From NCBI RefSeq assembly GCF_014287475.1, contig NZ_JACOPF010000005.1, positions 62,001 through 126,000 on the forward strand: 64,000 bases of DNA, given 5' to 3'. The stretch's first letter is position 1. The number at the start of each line of letters is the position of its first letter. The DNA comes from Mediterraneibacter hominis. Its GTDB lineage: Bacteria > Bacillota > Clostridia > Lachnospirales > Lachnospiraceae. The notes beneath the pieces are model-generated. The model made no database searches. It had not been told where the DNA came from and worked only from the letters and a program-made list of their open reading frames with translations. The position numbers and the translations under genes were made by a program. This document shows, piece by piece, positions 25,140-35,213 of the stretch.

Positions 25140-26288
25140 ATGAAAATTACTGAAATGAAACTGTATCAGGTTCCTCCGCGATGGCTCTTTTTAAAAATAG
25201 AGACAGACGAAAATATTTGTGGCTGGGGTGAACCGATCGTTGAGGGACGCGCGTCTACTGTTCAGGCGGCAGTAGAAGAAATGAAAACGTATTTGATAGG
25301 CAAAAATCCTTTGAAGATAGAAGATCATTGGCAGGTAATGTACCGGGCAGGATTTTATAGGGGCGGACCGGTACTGATGAGTGCAATAGCGGGGATAGAT
25401 CAGTGCTTGTGGGATATTAAAGGGAAATATTTAAATGTTCCAATTTATGAATTACTTGGAGGAAGCTGCCGGGACAAATTGCAAGTGTATTGTTGGATTG
25501 GAGGCGATCGCCCACAGGATGTTGTAAGCGCGGCAAAAGAGAAATACAGGCAAGGATATCGCGCGGTAAAAATGAATGCCACAGAAGAAATGCATTATAT
25601 AGACAATTACAGAAAAATCGATGAAGTAATTGAAAGAGTAGGAGCACTCAGAGAAGCGCTGGGAAGTGAGATGGGGATAGCGGTAGATTTTCACGGACGT
25701 GTACATAAAAGTATGGCACGAACGCTGGCTAAGGAACTGGAGAACTTCCGACTGATGTTTATAGAAGAGCCTGTATTGCCTCAGAATAACGAGGCACTAC
25801 GTGATATTGCCAATCATACTTCTACACCTATAGCAACAGGTGAAAGGATGTTTAGCAGATGGGACTTTAAAGATCTTTTAGAAGCAGGCTATGTGGATAT
25901 TATTCAACCCGATCTTTCCCATGCAGGAGGAATCAGTGAGTGTAAAAAAATAGCTGCTATGGCGGAGGCGTATGATGTCAGTGTGGCACCACATTGTCCG
26001 TTGGGGCCGATAGCGCTGGCGTCATGTGTACAACTGGATGCATGTACACCGAATGTATCCATCCAGGAACAGAGCCTGGGGATTCATTATAATCAGTCTG
26101 GAGATTTGCTGGATTATCTTATAGATAAATCAGTGTTTACATATCATCAGGGATTTATTGACATACCCGAAACACCTGGGCTTGGCGTTCAAGTTAATGA
26201 AGAGTATGTAAAAGAAAGGGCATGTGAGGGGCATGACTGGAAAAATCCTGTCTGGCGAAATTATGACGGAACAGTAGCGGAATGGTAA
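25140..26288 (+). CDS. dgoD: D-galactonate dehydratase
   Basis: 382 residues, enolase superfamily, mandelate racemase subgroup. It follows the E. coli DgoD pattern I recall almost end to end: PPRWLFLKIETDE, GWGEPIVEGRA, MYRAGFYRGGPVLMSAIAGI, DFHGRV, EEPVLP, TGERMFSR, LQPDLSHAGG-like IQPDLSHAGGIS, and APHCPLGPIALAS. Metal ligands are the Asp of DFHGRV, the first Glu of EEPV and the Glu of TGER; catalytic His are in DFHG and PHCPLG. It removes water from D-galactonate to give 2-dehydro-3-deoxy-D-galactonate. Confidence 0.92.
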   Translation: MKITEMKLYQVPPRWLFLKIETDENICGWGEPIVEGRASTVQAAVEEMKTYLIGKNPLKIEDHWQVMYRAGFYRGGPVLMSAIAGIDQCLWDIKGKYLNVPIYELLGGSCRDKLQVYCWIGGDRPQDVVSAAKEKYRQGYRAVKMNATEEMHYIDNYRKIDEVIERVGALREALGSEMGIAVDFHGRVHKSMARTLAKELENFRLMFIEEPVLPQNNEALRDIANHTSTPIATGERMFSRWDFKDLLEAGYVDIIQPDLSHAGGISECKKIAAMAEAYDVSVAPHCPLGPIALASCVQLDACTPNVSIQEQSLGIHYNQSGDLLDYLIDKSVFTYHQGFIDIPETPGLGVQVNEEYVKERACEGHDWKNPVWRNYDGTVAEW

Positions 26289-26342
26289 AAGGAAAGCAGA
26301 GAAACTTCCACAATAGGCTTAAATACTAAGAGAGGTGGCAAA

Positions 26343-27143
26343 ATGAAATTTATTAATAAAATTCATACAAAAGGATTTATGGAAGGAGTGTATCTGGCAG
26401 AACCAGAAGCGAATGAAATTGCTTTATTCTGGCTAGGACAGGCGGGGTTCCTGATTAAGACACCGAAAGGAAATACGGTTGCTGTCGATCCGTGTCTATC
26501 GGATTTTTGTGAGAAGAAAACAGGATTTAAGAGGCTGGTTCCTGCTGTATGCGGATGTGAAGAATTGGAATGTGACATATTGTTGATTTCCCACGAACAC
26601 GAAGATCACTTTGATGCAGATTTAATAGAAGTAATGGCACAGAACGGGCAATTTAAAGAAATATGGGGTCCTTGTTCTATTATACCGTGGATTCAGAAGT
26701 TTGGGTTGGAGAAAGTGTATACACAACTAGAATATGAGAAAAAAACAGAATTGCCCGGTGTGGCTGTCACGCCAGTATTTTCCGACCATGGCGCGGAAAC
26801 TCCGAATGCAATGGGGTTTGTATTTGATTTTAGGGAGATACGCCTCTACTATGCGGGAGATACGGCATATTCCCCAGAATTAAAAAAGGCGGTGATGAAT
26901 CTACATCCTGATATTGCGATTATGCCTATTAATGGGAGGTTTGGAAATTTGAATCCCATAGAAGCATACGATTTTGCAAAAGAAATGAAATGTCAGATTC
27001 TGATACCCTGCCATTATTGGATGTATGCAGAACATGGAGGGTTGCCGCTGCAACTGCTGGATATGGAAAAGGAAGATTCTGTGCCAAAGGTTGTCTGGTT
27101 GCGACAAGGTGAAGGCTGGGTGACTGGACCAGATTTAGTGTAA
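26343..27143 (+). CDS. UlaG-like metallo-beta-lactamase-fold hydrolase (probable lactonase)
   Basis: 266 residues. The metal motif is SHEHEDHFD (HxHxDH type) near residue 84. Further metal ligands are in YAGDTAYSPE and PCHYWMYAEHGG. It resembles L-ascorbate-6-phosphate lactonase UlaG in length and ending. It sits between dgoD and a GH36 gene, so it may open a sugar lactone such as galactonolactone; that substrate is inferred from context. RBS AGAGAGGTGG. Confidence 0.8.
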   Translation: MKFINKIHTKGFMEGVYLAEPEANEIALFWLGQAGFLIKTPKGNTVAVDPCLSDFCEKKTGFKRLVPAVCGCEELECDILLISHEHEDHFDADLIEVMAQNGQFKEIWGPCSIIPWIQKFGLEKVYTQLEYEKKTELPGVAVTPVFSDHGAETPNAMGFVFDFREIRLYYAGDTAYSPELKKAVMNLHPDIAIMPINGRFGNLNPIEAYDFAKEMKCQILIPCHYWMYAEHGGLPLQLLDMEKEDSVPKVVWLRQGEGWVTGPDLV

Positions 27144-27198
27144 CTATGCCTTTAAATAGCTGCTTAAAAGGTAAAGCGGAAAAGAAAGGAAAATAATT

Positions 27199-29391
27199 AT
27201 GCTGGTAAAAGAAAATAATAGAATATATGACAGCAGTATAGCAAATACGGATATTGCCGAAGAAACGATTTCTGTTTTGTCAGAATATATATTGGGAGAT
27301 ATAACAGTACGATACATTACAGATAGAAACAGACAAGTAGGACTCTGGCTATATCCAGCTCATTTCACTCTTCCTCTCTCCGAAAAACGAAGAACACTTG
27401 ATAATGAGAAATGGGCGCGGGGACATCTGAAAGGAAGAATTGCAATCAAAGTTGAGCCGTTGGTACATATTAAAATCAACGGGGACGATCAACCAGGAGA
27501 ATTTGGCGGTGGAAGGACAATGAAGTGGTCACCATCGAATGAACGATTTCATTTAGTCGAACAAAAGGTGGAAGACGATAAGATAGTTACAATCTTGGAG
27601 GATAAGAGTGGGCTTCGTATTTTTCATAAATTAGAAGAAGGAACAAAGGGAATATTAAAAAGTGAAACCAGTTTTGTAAATGGCTCGGAAAAAGCCGTTA
27701 AACTCGAACTGTTTACTTCTTTTTCTATCGGAGGAATCAGCCCTTATGATTCATCTGATGCAGGGGAAAAAATACTGGTTCACCGTTTTCGCACTGGATG
27801 GTCGGCAGAGGGCCAGATGGTAAGCGAATCTATTGAACATTTACACCTGGAACGGACGTGGGCGGGGAAAACTCATTTGTCAGAGCGATTTGGACAGGTA
27901 GGCTCTATGCCTACGCGCGGATGGTTTCCGACAACTCTTGTGGAGGATACTGCGGCAGGCGTTACATGGGGCGCACGTCTGGAGGCGCCTGTTAGCTGGC
28001 AGATGGAAATTGGCCGACGCCATGATGATATAGTGATGTCTGGAGGAATTGCGGACAGAGAATTTGGACACTGGACAAAAACAATAGATACAAAAGAAAC
28101 CTTCACTCCCCCTGCCGCCTGGCTGACCTGTGTTGCCGGTACAGTAGATGAGGCATGCGAAAGGCTGGTCAGCGTAGATCAGCAGGCGGCGGAAGAACAG
28201 CCGGCAATAGAACAGGAACTGCCTGTCATCTATAATGACTGGTGTACAAGTTGGGGAGAGCCAAGTGAAGAAGGATTGCTGGACACGGCAAAAAAAGCAG
28301 CCGAATTGGGAGTAAAATATTTCGTGATTGATGCTGGCTGGTACACACCAACAGATAAAAATACCAACTGGGTTACGTCATTTGGAGACTGGATTCCGGA
28401 AAAGGAAAGGTTCCCTAACGGAATACGTGCAGTAACCGAGAAAATCAGGGAATATGGGATGATACCAGGAATCTGGTTTGAGCCGGAATATGTTGCAAGG
28501 GATTCAAAAGCATTCCAAGAAACAGAACATCTGCTGAAAAGAGATGGCGTACCATTGACTGTCGGAGTGCGCAGAGCATGGGACTTGCAGGATCCATATG
28601 CAATTGCCTATATTCATTCGCGGGTAACTGAATTCCTTAGGAAATCAGGTTTTGGCTATCTTAAAGTGGATCACAGTGAGACGCTGGGAATAGGCGTGGA
28701 TCATCCAGACGGATTGGGGGAAGGGCTGCGCTGTCAGGGAGAAGGGACCTTATCACTTCTTGAGAGCTTCCGAAAAGAACTTCCTGAATTGGTTATTGAG
28801 ATAACATCAGCTGGAGGAAATCGGCTGGAGGCGTCTATACTTCAACGATGTTCAATGAACAGTTGTTCAGATGCTCATGGGGTGCCTGAAATTCCGATTA
28901 TAGCCGCATCGATGCATCGCCTTATATTACCTCGTCAATCACAGGTCTGGGCTGTTTTGCTGGCAGCAGATTCTCCAAGAGAGATGGATTACAGCCTGTC
29001 GGCTGCTTTTCTGGGAAGGATGTGTCTTTCAGGAGAAATAGCTCAGTTGAGTGTGGGACAAAGGAAGCGGGTCAGCCGTGCCGTATCGTTGTATAAACGG
29101 GTGGTTCCTGTGATTAAATATGGTTCCAGCTCTATTATTAACAGACGAAATGCAAGTCTGCGCCATCCCAAAGGCTGGCAGGCGGTTGTTCGGATAAGAG
29201 AGAACGAAGGAATGATTGTAGTACATACGTTTGAAGAAGCGCCGGACGAAATTTCTTTACATCTTCCGGGAAGTAGATGGAAAATTACGGATAGTCTGAG
29301 TGCTGCTCAAACAGATATTAAGGGGGATGTGCTAAAAATATATAAAATGCCGGGGTTTTCTGGAAATGTATTTGTGATTGTTAGAGAATAA
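27199..29391 (+). CDS. GH36-family glycosidase (alpha-galactosidase-like)
   Basis: 730 residues. It has an N-terminal beta-sandwich to about 330, then a (beta/alpha)8 barrel: YNDWCTSWGEP near 345, FVIDAGWY near 375, GDWIPEKERFPNG near 396, GIWFEPE near 424 and LKVDHSE with nucleophile Asp491. The acid/base region reads EITSAGGNRLE (534-544) and CSDAHG (Asp558), where common alpha-galactosidases have ELCSSGGGRFD and SDNTD. The divergence points to an unusual alpha-galactoside or related substrate. Cytoplasmic (no signal peptide). Confidence 0.82.
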   Translation: MLVKENNRIYDSSIANTDIAEETISVLSEYILGDITVRYITDRNRQVGLWLYPAHFTLPLSEKRRTLDNEKWARGHLKGRIAIKVEPLVHIKINGDDQPGEFGGGRTMKWSPSNERFHLVEQKVEDDKIVTILEDKSGLRIFHKLEEGTKGILKSETSFVNGSEKAVKLELFTSFSIGGISPYDSSDAGEKILVHRFRTGWSAEGQMVSESIEHLHLERTWAGKTHLSERFGQVGSMPTRGWFPTTLVEDTAAGVTWGARLEAPVSWQMEIGRRHDDIVMSGGIADREFGHWTKTIDTKETFTPPAAWLTCVAGTVDEACERLVSVDQQAAEEQPAIEQELPVIYNDWCTSWGEPSEEGLLDTAKKAAELGVKYFVIDAGWYTPTDKNTNWVTSFGDWIPEKERFPNGIRAVTEKIREYGMIPGIWFEPEYVARDSKAFQETEHLLKRDGVPLTVGVRRAWDLQDPYAIAYIHSRVTEFLRKSGFGYLKVDHSETLGIGVDHPDGLGEGLRCQGEGTLSLLESFRKELPELVIEITSAGGNRLEASILQRCSMNSCSDAHGVPEIPIIAASMHRLILPRQSQVWAVLLAADSPREMDYSLSAAFLGRMCLSGEIAQLSVGQRKRVSRAVSLYKRVVPVIKYGSSSIINRRNASLRHPKGWQAVVRIRENEGMIVVHTFEEAPDEISLHLPGSRWKITDSLSAAQTDIKGDVLKIYKMPGFSGNVFVIVRE

Positions 29392-29430
29392 TAATAAAAA
29401 AAAATAAAATATAAGATGAAATGTGGTGAA

Positions 29431-29493
29431 AATATTCAACTTTTTAGGTAATAATCACGCCTTTTTGAACAAGTTTTAGGATGATATTATAAA
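29431..29493 (+). promoter_or_regulatory. AraC-type direct repeat and promoter of the CUT1 transporter operon
   Basis: CAACTTTTTA (29437) and CGCCTTTTTG (29458) are 21 bp apart. The proximal half overlaps TTGAAC (-35, 29465-29470), and TATAAA (-10, 29488-29493) follows after 17 bp. The first 20 bases from 29431 match the 22619 site with one or two differences. Confidence 0.65.
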
Positions 29494-29522
29494 TTTAGTA
29501 AAATTAAGGAGGGATTTAAAGG

Positions 29523-30809
29523 ATGAAAAAAAGTATTTCGGTTTTATTAACCATTGCCATGGCAGGAGGACTGCTGGCAGGATGTCAGTCTGAAAAGACG
29601 GCAGAAAGTGATTCGGGAGAAAAAGAAACACTTACGGTCATGTGCGTAGGGACTGAGGCGGATGCAAATGTGGATGACTATAATGCCATTGCAGAAGAAT
29701 TTTCTAAAAATAACGAATATGGCGTAGAAGTCAAGATTGACTATTATGAGAATGAACAGTATAAGACAAAACTGACAACTTTGATGGCTTCTAACGCTGT
29801 GCCGGATATTTTCTACACTTGGGAATTGTCCTATCTCGAACCTTTTGTAGAAGGAGGCAAAGTAGCTGATATTACATCTTACCTAGAAGAAGATGAAGAA
29901 TGGAAAAATTCTTTTGCAGGCGGCACTTTAGAATTGCTTTCATATGATGGGAAATATTATGGGATTCCGACACAAAAAACTCTTTGTGTTGTGTACTACA
30001 ATAAAGAGATTTTTGAAGAGAATAATGTAGAAGTTCCGACAACATTTGAAGAATTTCTCAATGTCTGTGAAACATTAAAGAACAATGGTGTTACACCAAT
30101 AAGCCTGGCAGGAAGAGAGGCATATCCTTCCGCACAGATAGTACAGCAGATTGCTATTGGAATGGCAGGAAGCCAATTATTCGATGATATTAATGACGGA
30201 AAAGAAAAATGGAATAACGAAACATTTGTAAAAGCTGCAAAAGAAATGACGGATATGGCAGACAAGGGATATTTTCAGGAAGGATATATCGGCGCAAACC
30301 CAGATGAAGCGGTGAACACGTTTACGAACGGTCAGGCGGCAATGCTGTTCACGGGAGTATGGGAAACAGATAAAATAGCGCAGAGTGACTTGGGAGAAAA
30401 CATATCGGCATTTGCATTGCCGCCGACAGATCCTCAGTATGAAAATATTTCGATAGGTTCTGTTGACACCAGCTTTGCAATTGCGGAAAACTCGGAACAT
30501 AAGGATGCAGCTATTGCATTTCTGAAGTATTGGACTTCTGAGGAAAATGAAGAGACACTTTTATATAATGCCGGCAGAATTCCAGAACGCGAGTTTGAGA
30601 TTGATGAGACGAAGTTAGATTCACTGACAGCAGATGTTTTAAAGGTTTCTAACGAACAAGAAAATGTAATACCATGGCTGGACAGACAGTTTGCGGCAGG
30701 AGAAGGCGTGGAATTTAATAATACTTGCGTTGCTGTGTTAGGCGGTGAGGATCCGCAGACGGCATTTGACGCTCTTCAGCAATTTGCAGAAGACAATGTG
30801 GAGCGATAA
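29523..30809 (+). CDS. Sugar ABC transporter substrate-binding lipoprotein (CUT1/family 1)
   Basis: 428 residues. Signal peptide with lipobox LLAG-Cys21. Family 1 solute-binding features are present (PDIFYTWELSYLEPFVEGGKV near 95, YGIPTQKTLCVVYYNKEIF near 145, GQAAMLFTGVWETD near 270). It is an extracellular binder for an oligosaccharide or glycoside that the GH36 and GH94 enzymes would break down. RBS AAGGAGG; near-consensus promoter and AraC-type site upstream. Confidence 0.9.
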   Translation: MKKSISVLLTIAMAGGLLAGCQSEKTAESDSGEKETLTVMCVGTEADANVDDYNAIAEEFSKNNEYGVEVKIDYYENEQYKTKLTTLMASNAVPDIFYTWELSYLEPFVEGGKVADITSYLEEDEEWKNSFAGGTLELLSYDGKYYGIPTQKTLCVVYYNKEIFEENNVEVPTTFEEFLNVCETLKNNGVTPISLAGREAYPSAQIVQQIAIGMAGSQLFDDINDGKEKWNNETFVKAAKEMTDMADKGYFQEGYIGANPDEAVNTFTNGQAAMLFTGVWETDKIAQSDLGENISAFALPPTDPQYENISIGSVDTSFAIAENSEHKDAAIAFLKYWTSEENEETLLYNAGRIPEREFEIDETKLDSLTADVLKVSNEQENVIPWLDRQFAAGEGVEFNNTCVAVLGGEDPQTAFDALQQFAEDNVER

Positions 30810-30842
30810 GGCTTCCGAAAACAAGCGGTTAGGAGGAATGGC

Positions 30843-31723
30843 ATGAATAAGGTATTGGGAAATAAAAAAAGTATCGCGGTTTTTGTACTTCCGGCGTTTT
30901 GCATATATGCAGTTTTTGTTCTAATACCGATTGGGTATAACGTATATATGAGTTTCCTACAGACGGACTTAATGAGCCCCAGCAAATTTATAGGAATGAA
31001 GAACTATATAAATCTGTTTCGTGATAAGACCTTTATAGAAGCACTGGGAAATAATGTTATACTGGTGATTGGTTCTTTGGTCGCAAATTTGCCGATAGCT
31101 TTATTGTTGGGAAATATTCTGTTCCAAAAAATAAAGGGAAGTCATTTCTTCCAGACCGTTTTTTTCTGCCGAGTGTTATCTGTGGTGTAGCGATAGGACT
31201 GGCTTGGACCTTCATTTATAATTCAGAATTTGGAATCCTTAATAAATTACTAGAAACCGTTGGACTGGAAGATCTTCAGCATATATGGCTTGCAGATAAA
31301 AAGCTGGCTATGTTTTGCATCATGATCGTTGTTATGTGGCAATTTATAGGCTATCATATGATTATACAGATAGCGGCTATGAAAAATATTCCGGAGTCCT
31401 ATTATGAAGCTGCTAGAATTGACGGTGCGGGTCAGTGGGAACAATTCAAAAAAATTACATTTCCATTGATAAAACCAATTTTGAAAGTAGATGCTGTTCT
31501 AATTGTCACATCGGCATTGAAATACTATGATTTGGTTGCGGTTATGACGGAAGGCGGGCCGGATCATGCAACGGAGCTATTGTCTACATATATGTATTAT
31601 CAGGGATTTAGAACTTTAAAATATGGATATTCAGCGTCGATCGGTGTAGTATTGCTGCTGCTCTGTATTTGTTCAGTGCTGCTGTCTAATTTTATATTCC
31701 GTTCAGAGCCGACAGAATATTAG
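30843..31723 (+). pseudogene. CUT1 sugar ABC permease 1 (MalF/UgpA type), frameshifted
   Basis: The first frame runs from ATG 30843 to a stop at 31188-31190. The second frame resumes in FFLPSVICGVAIGLAW and continues to 31723 with the EAA loop ESYYEAARIDGAGQWEQF. The break lies in a T7 run at about 31159-31165; eight T would give one intact frame of 293 residues. The protein has an N-terminal membrane helix and about six in total when joined. Either a real loss of function or a sequencing error in a homopolymer. Partner permease and binding protein are intact. Confidence 0.85.
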
Positions 31724-31738
31724 AGAGGAGAGAGGAAA

Positions 31739-32575
31739 ATGAAACATTCATTGAAAGAAAAATGTTTTTTAGTTCCAAAATATATAATATTGATTGCGTT
31801 TACAATTATGTGCCTGTTTCCTCTTGTCTGGCTTTTCTTCAGTTCTTTTAAAACGAATGAAGAATTATATGCAAATCCATGGGGACTGCCGGCAGTATTT
31901 AGCCTGGAAAACTACAAACGGGCAATTATAGAAGGAAACATTTTTCAATACTTTGGCAATTCTGTTATTATTGCGGTAGTAACTGTTGTGGTGGCTGTTA
32001 TATTAAGCTGTATGGTTTCGTACGCGATCGTCAGGATGCAGTGGAAACTGTCCAAAGTGACTTTGAACATTTTTCTTTTGGGAATGATGATCCCGGTATA
32101 TGCTACGATCATTCCTTTGTTTTCAATGTTCAATAAAGTAGGGCTGTTAAATACGCATTTGGCTGTAATCCTTCCGCATATAGGAGTTGCATTTCCGCTG
32201 GCCATTTTTATTATGACAGGGTTTATGGGAGCTTTGCCAAGAGAGCTGGAAGAAGCTGCGGTTATGGATGGATGTAATATTTATCGTCTGTTTTTCAAAA
32301 TTGTAATGCCTATTTCAAGATCTTCAATTGTTACAGTAGCAGTTGTAACATTTATAGGAGTCTGGAATGATTTGCTGCTTCCTCAGATTTTTCTGACAGA
32401 TGCAGAAAAAATGACGCTGCCGGTAGGGCTTACAGAGTTCCAGGGGCAGTATGCAACCGATTATGTAGTTGAGATAGCCGCGGTTATTATTACAATTATT
32501 CCCAGCATTGTTGTGTATATCTGGCTTCATAAGCATATTATGGAAGGAATGGTTGCAGGAGCAGTAAAAGGCTAA
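31739..32575 (+). CDS. CUT1 sugar ABC permease 2 (MalG/UgpE type)
   Basis: 278 residues with about six membrane helices and the EAA loop ELEEAAVMDGCNIYRLFFKIVMP near 185. It is the inner-membrane partner of permease 1. RBS AGAGAGGAGAGAGG. No ATPase is encoded here; CUT1 systems of this kind often share one MsmK-type ATPase encoded elsewhere. The response regulator follows 18 bp later. Confidence 0.9.
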   Translation: MKHSLKEKCFLVPKYIILIAFTIMCLFPLVWLFFSSFKTNEELYANPWGLPAVFSLENYKRAIIEGNIFQYFGNSVIIAVVTVVVAVILSCMVSYAIVRMQWKLSKVTLNIFLLGMMIPVYATIIPLFSMFNKVGLLNTHLAVILPHIGVAFPLAIFIMTGFMGALPRELEEAAVMDGCNIYRLFFKIVMPISRSSIVTVAVVTFIGVWNDLLLPQIFLTDAEKMTLPVGLTEFQGQYATDYVVEIAAVIITIIPSIVVYIWLHKHIMEGMVAGAVKG

Positions 32576-32593
32576 AGAAAGGTGACATTGGTG

Positions 32594-33427
32594 ATGAGAT
32601 TACTGATAGCAGATGATGAGAGGATTATCAGAAATGGTTTACGCTCTCTTCCGTGGGAGTCGATGGGAATCCAAGAAGTACTTGAAGCGGAAAACGGATT
32701 AGCGGCGAAAAATATCCTACTGGATGAAAAGATAGATATCCTTATCAGTGATATAAAAATGCCCGGACTTTCAGGTCTGGAACTGGCAGAATATATTAAA
32801 GAACATTCGATGGACGTAGCTATTATACTGCTTACAGGTTATTCGGAGTTTGAATATGCAAGGCGCGCTTTGCAGAACCAGGTTTTTGACTATGTGCTAA
32901 AGCCTGTAAGACGGGAAGAAATACTTCCAACAGTAAAACGACTGGTTCAATCATTGGAGCGAGAGAGATATCGGGCAAATGTAGTCAAAAATTATGAAAG
33001 CGCTTCGGTTAGCAAAGACTTGAGTGAGCAGATTTTTTGGAGCTTTCGTGGGATAGACGAACAGGCGATGGAAATTCTTCAGGATATGGGGAAGAATTAT
33101 GCCTCTGGGATTTCGTTACATTTTCTGGCAGAAAAGTATCACTTTTCTGCCGGATATCTATCCAGGATGATAAAGAAAGAAACGGGATATTCTTTTAGTG
33201 CTATTTTAAACAGTATTCGTTTAGCCGCGGCAGAAGAATTTTTGCAGGAAAATGCGAAAAAGATTAATCTGATTTGTGAACGTGCCGGCTTTAGTGATCC
33301 GAAATATTTTAGTCAGGTATTTAAGCGAACTTTTGGATGCAGTCCGGGAGAATTTAGAAAACAGGGTAAAGAAAAAAGATTATATAGTATTAAGGAAATA
33401 TTGGAAATGTCAGAAGATACCGAATAA
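32594..33427 (+). CDS. AraC-type response regulator (YesN family)
   Basis: 277 residues from ATG 32594 (AAAGGTG about 10 bp upstream); GTG codons just before are less likely. The receiver domain has Asp7-Asp8 and phosphoacceptor Asp53 in ISDIKMPGLSG, with the conserved Lys in YVLKPVRR. The C-terminal AraC double HTH (SAGYLSRMIKKETGYSF ... ERAGFSDPKYFSQVFKRTFG) follows with hardly any linker domain, so it is shorter than typical YesN proteins (about 500). It probably binds the 21-bp-spaced repeats at 21618, 22618 and 29431. Confidence 0.9.
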   Translation: MRLLIADDERIIRNGLRSLPWESMGIQEVLEAENGLAAKNILLDEKIDILISDIKMPGLSGLELAEYIKEHSMDVAIILLTGYSEFEYARRALQNQVFDYVLKPVRREEILPTVKRLVQSLERERYRANVVKNYESASVSKDLSEQIFWSFRGIDEQAMEILQDMGKNYASGISLHFLAEKYHFSAGYLSRMIKKETGYSFSAILNSIRLAAAEEFLQENAKKINLICERAGFSDPKYFSQVFKRTFGCSPGEFRKQGKEKRLYSIKEILEMSEDTE

Positions 33428-33462
33428 AAATACAATTTGGACAGAAACAAAAGGTGTATATT

Positions 33463-35206
33463 ATGAAGAGACATAAATTTATCGGTATACGAAGAAGAAT
33501 GATGATGATCTTTGCTGTTCTTATCAGTATTACAGGGATAGGAATTGCAGGGATTTTTGTTGTTGTATTCCGTTATGGATATGGTTCTATTTCCCAACAG
33601 TATTTAGAGGATGTTAACAGACAGACAACAAATAATCTGGAGCATAATATTCAAAAAACAGAGGATATAAATTTGCAGATATTATCAAGCCAGACAATGC
33701 AGAATCAATTAAAGACAGTAAATTCTGTACCAGATGATTTTTATAGTATTCAGAAGAGTCGGCAGATTGCGGAAAGGGAAGTATTGGTCAATGCATTGTA
33801 TGAACCCTATATGGTTTCAATCAGCGTAATTTCTGTATCTGGTATAGAATTTTCTGTTAAAAAAGTTGGAATAGAAGCAGACCAATTCGGATTTACAGAA
33901 GAAGAGATTTATGCGGCAAATGGAAGTAGTCTTTGGAAAGTTATAGAAGGAGATAACCGGATATGTGTTGCAAAAGCGATTCTTGATTTAACCACTATGA
34001 AACCTCTGGGTTATATTAATATTATTTATGAAAACGATTATTTATCTGATATTGTCAAAGACAACTCTATAAATTATGAGGGGGCGGCTTATGTTGTAGA
34101 TGGGGATGGAAAAATTGTAGCTGGGAATAAAGAAGAATATATAGGTACGGAATTTCCTGTGGATATTGAAAAACTCAAAAATTTAAATAACTCTCAGTAC
34201 GATTTTTTAAGCAGTTCGGAATCTTTTTATTACATTGGAAATAAAATGCAGAATGATTGGACACTGGTACAGACAGTCTCTGTAAAAGAATTTTACAGGG
34301 AACTAAATAGAATGGTTTTCCTTGCGGCTACAGTTGTACTTTTTATTTTAGGAATCAGCTTTGTGTTTGTAAGAATGGCGACTTCCTTCAAAGATAGCAA
34401 AGCCTACACAGGAATTATTAGAAAGTATGAAGAAACTGGGGAAAGAAGGAAAATATCCGAGAGTAAAAGAGATTTCCTATGATGAAATTGGATTGATAGG
34501 AAAAGAATATAATGAAATGGCAGCACATATAGAAATGCTGATTGAAAAAGTTTATAAAATGGAACTGACACAAAAACAGGCTGAACTGGAATTTCTTCAA
34601 ATGCAGATTAACCCGCATTTTCTATATAATACTTTGGATACAATCAGTTGGCTTGCTATGGAAAAAGGGAATACGGAAATATCAGATATTGCTATAGCTT
34701 TGGCGGAACTTTTGCGCGCTACGATAAAAAAAGAACATTTCGTTACACTTAATGAAGAATTAAAAGCTGTCAAGGATTATCTGCTGATTCAGAAAGAAAG
34801 GTTTGGGGATAAAATAACAGTTTGTTACGATGTAGCAAAAGAGGTATACGATTGCCAGGTTCCTAATTTTATTTTGCAGCCATTAGTAGAGAATGCGATT
34901 ATTCACGGGTTGGAACCTAAAATCGAAAAAGGAAAGCTGGTAATTCGGATTCACATGGAAGAAAGAAAACTACATTTTCTTATAGCAGATAATGGAATAG
35001 GAATGACAGAGGAGGAAATAGAGTTTTTTTATCAGCAGTGTGAAGAGCAGGGGACAAAGCAGTTTATCGGTTTGAAAAATGTATATAGGCGGCTGATACT
35101 CTGTTATGGTGAGGAGAGCAGGCTGCATATAATTAGTAGAAAAAATGAGGGGACAAAAATTCAGTTTTTAATTCCTTTGGATAATAAAGTGACAGGTAAA
35201 AAGTGA
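33463..35206 (+). pseudogene. YesM-type sensor histidine kinase, frameshifted
   Basis: Frame one (33463-34482) encodes an N-terminal membrane helix, an extracellular dCache-like sensor and the second helix. Frame two carries the HAMP end (IAKPTQELLESMKKLGKEG), the HisKA-like motif LQMQINPHFLYNTL with the phospho-His, and the ATPase N and G boxes (PLVENAIIHGLEP, IADNGIGM). The switch falls at about 34384-34390: deleting one T of the TT at 34387-34388 restores SSKIAKP and one continuous kinase of about 580 residues. This is a single-base insertion or an error. Confidence 0.85.
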
Positions 35207-35213
35207 AAAAAAC

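Noticed and set aside
31140..31200. Programmed ribosomal frameshift in the permease
   Set aside because: The T7 run is slippery, but no stimulatory hairpin or internal Shine-Dalgarno stands out, and permeases of this family are not known to need one. A deletion or sequencing error is simpler.
34380..34430. Split two-gene sensor kinase instead of a broken one
   Set aside because: The second frame's first ATG lies inside the HAMP region and lacks an RBS. Homologous sequence (IAKPTQELLESM) continues upstream of it in the second frame.
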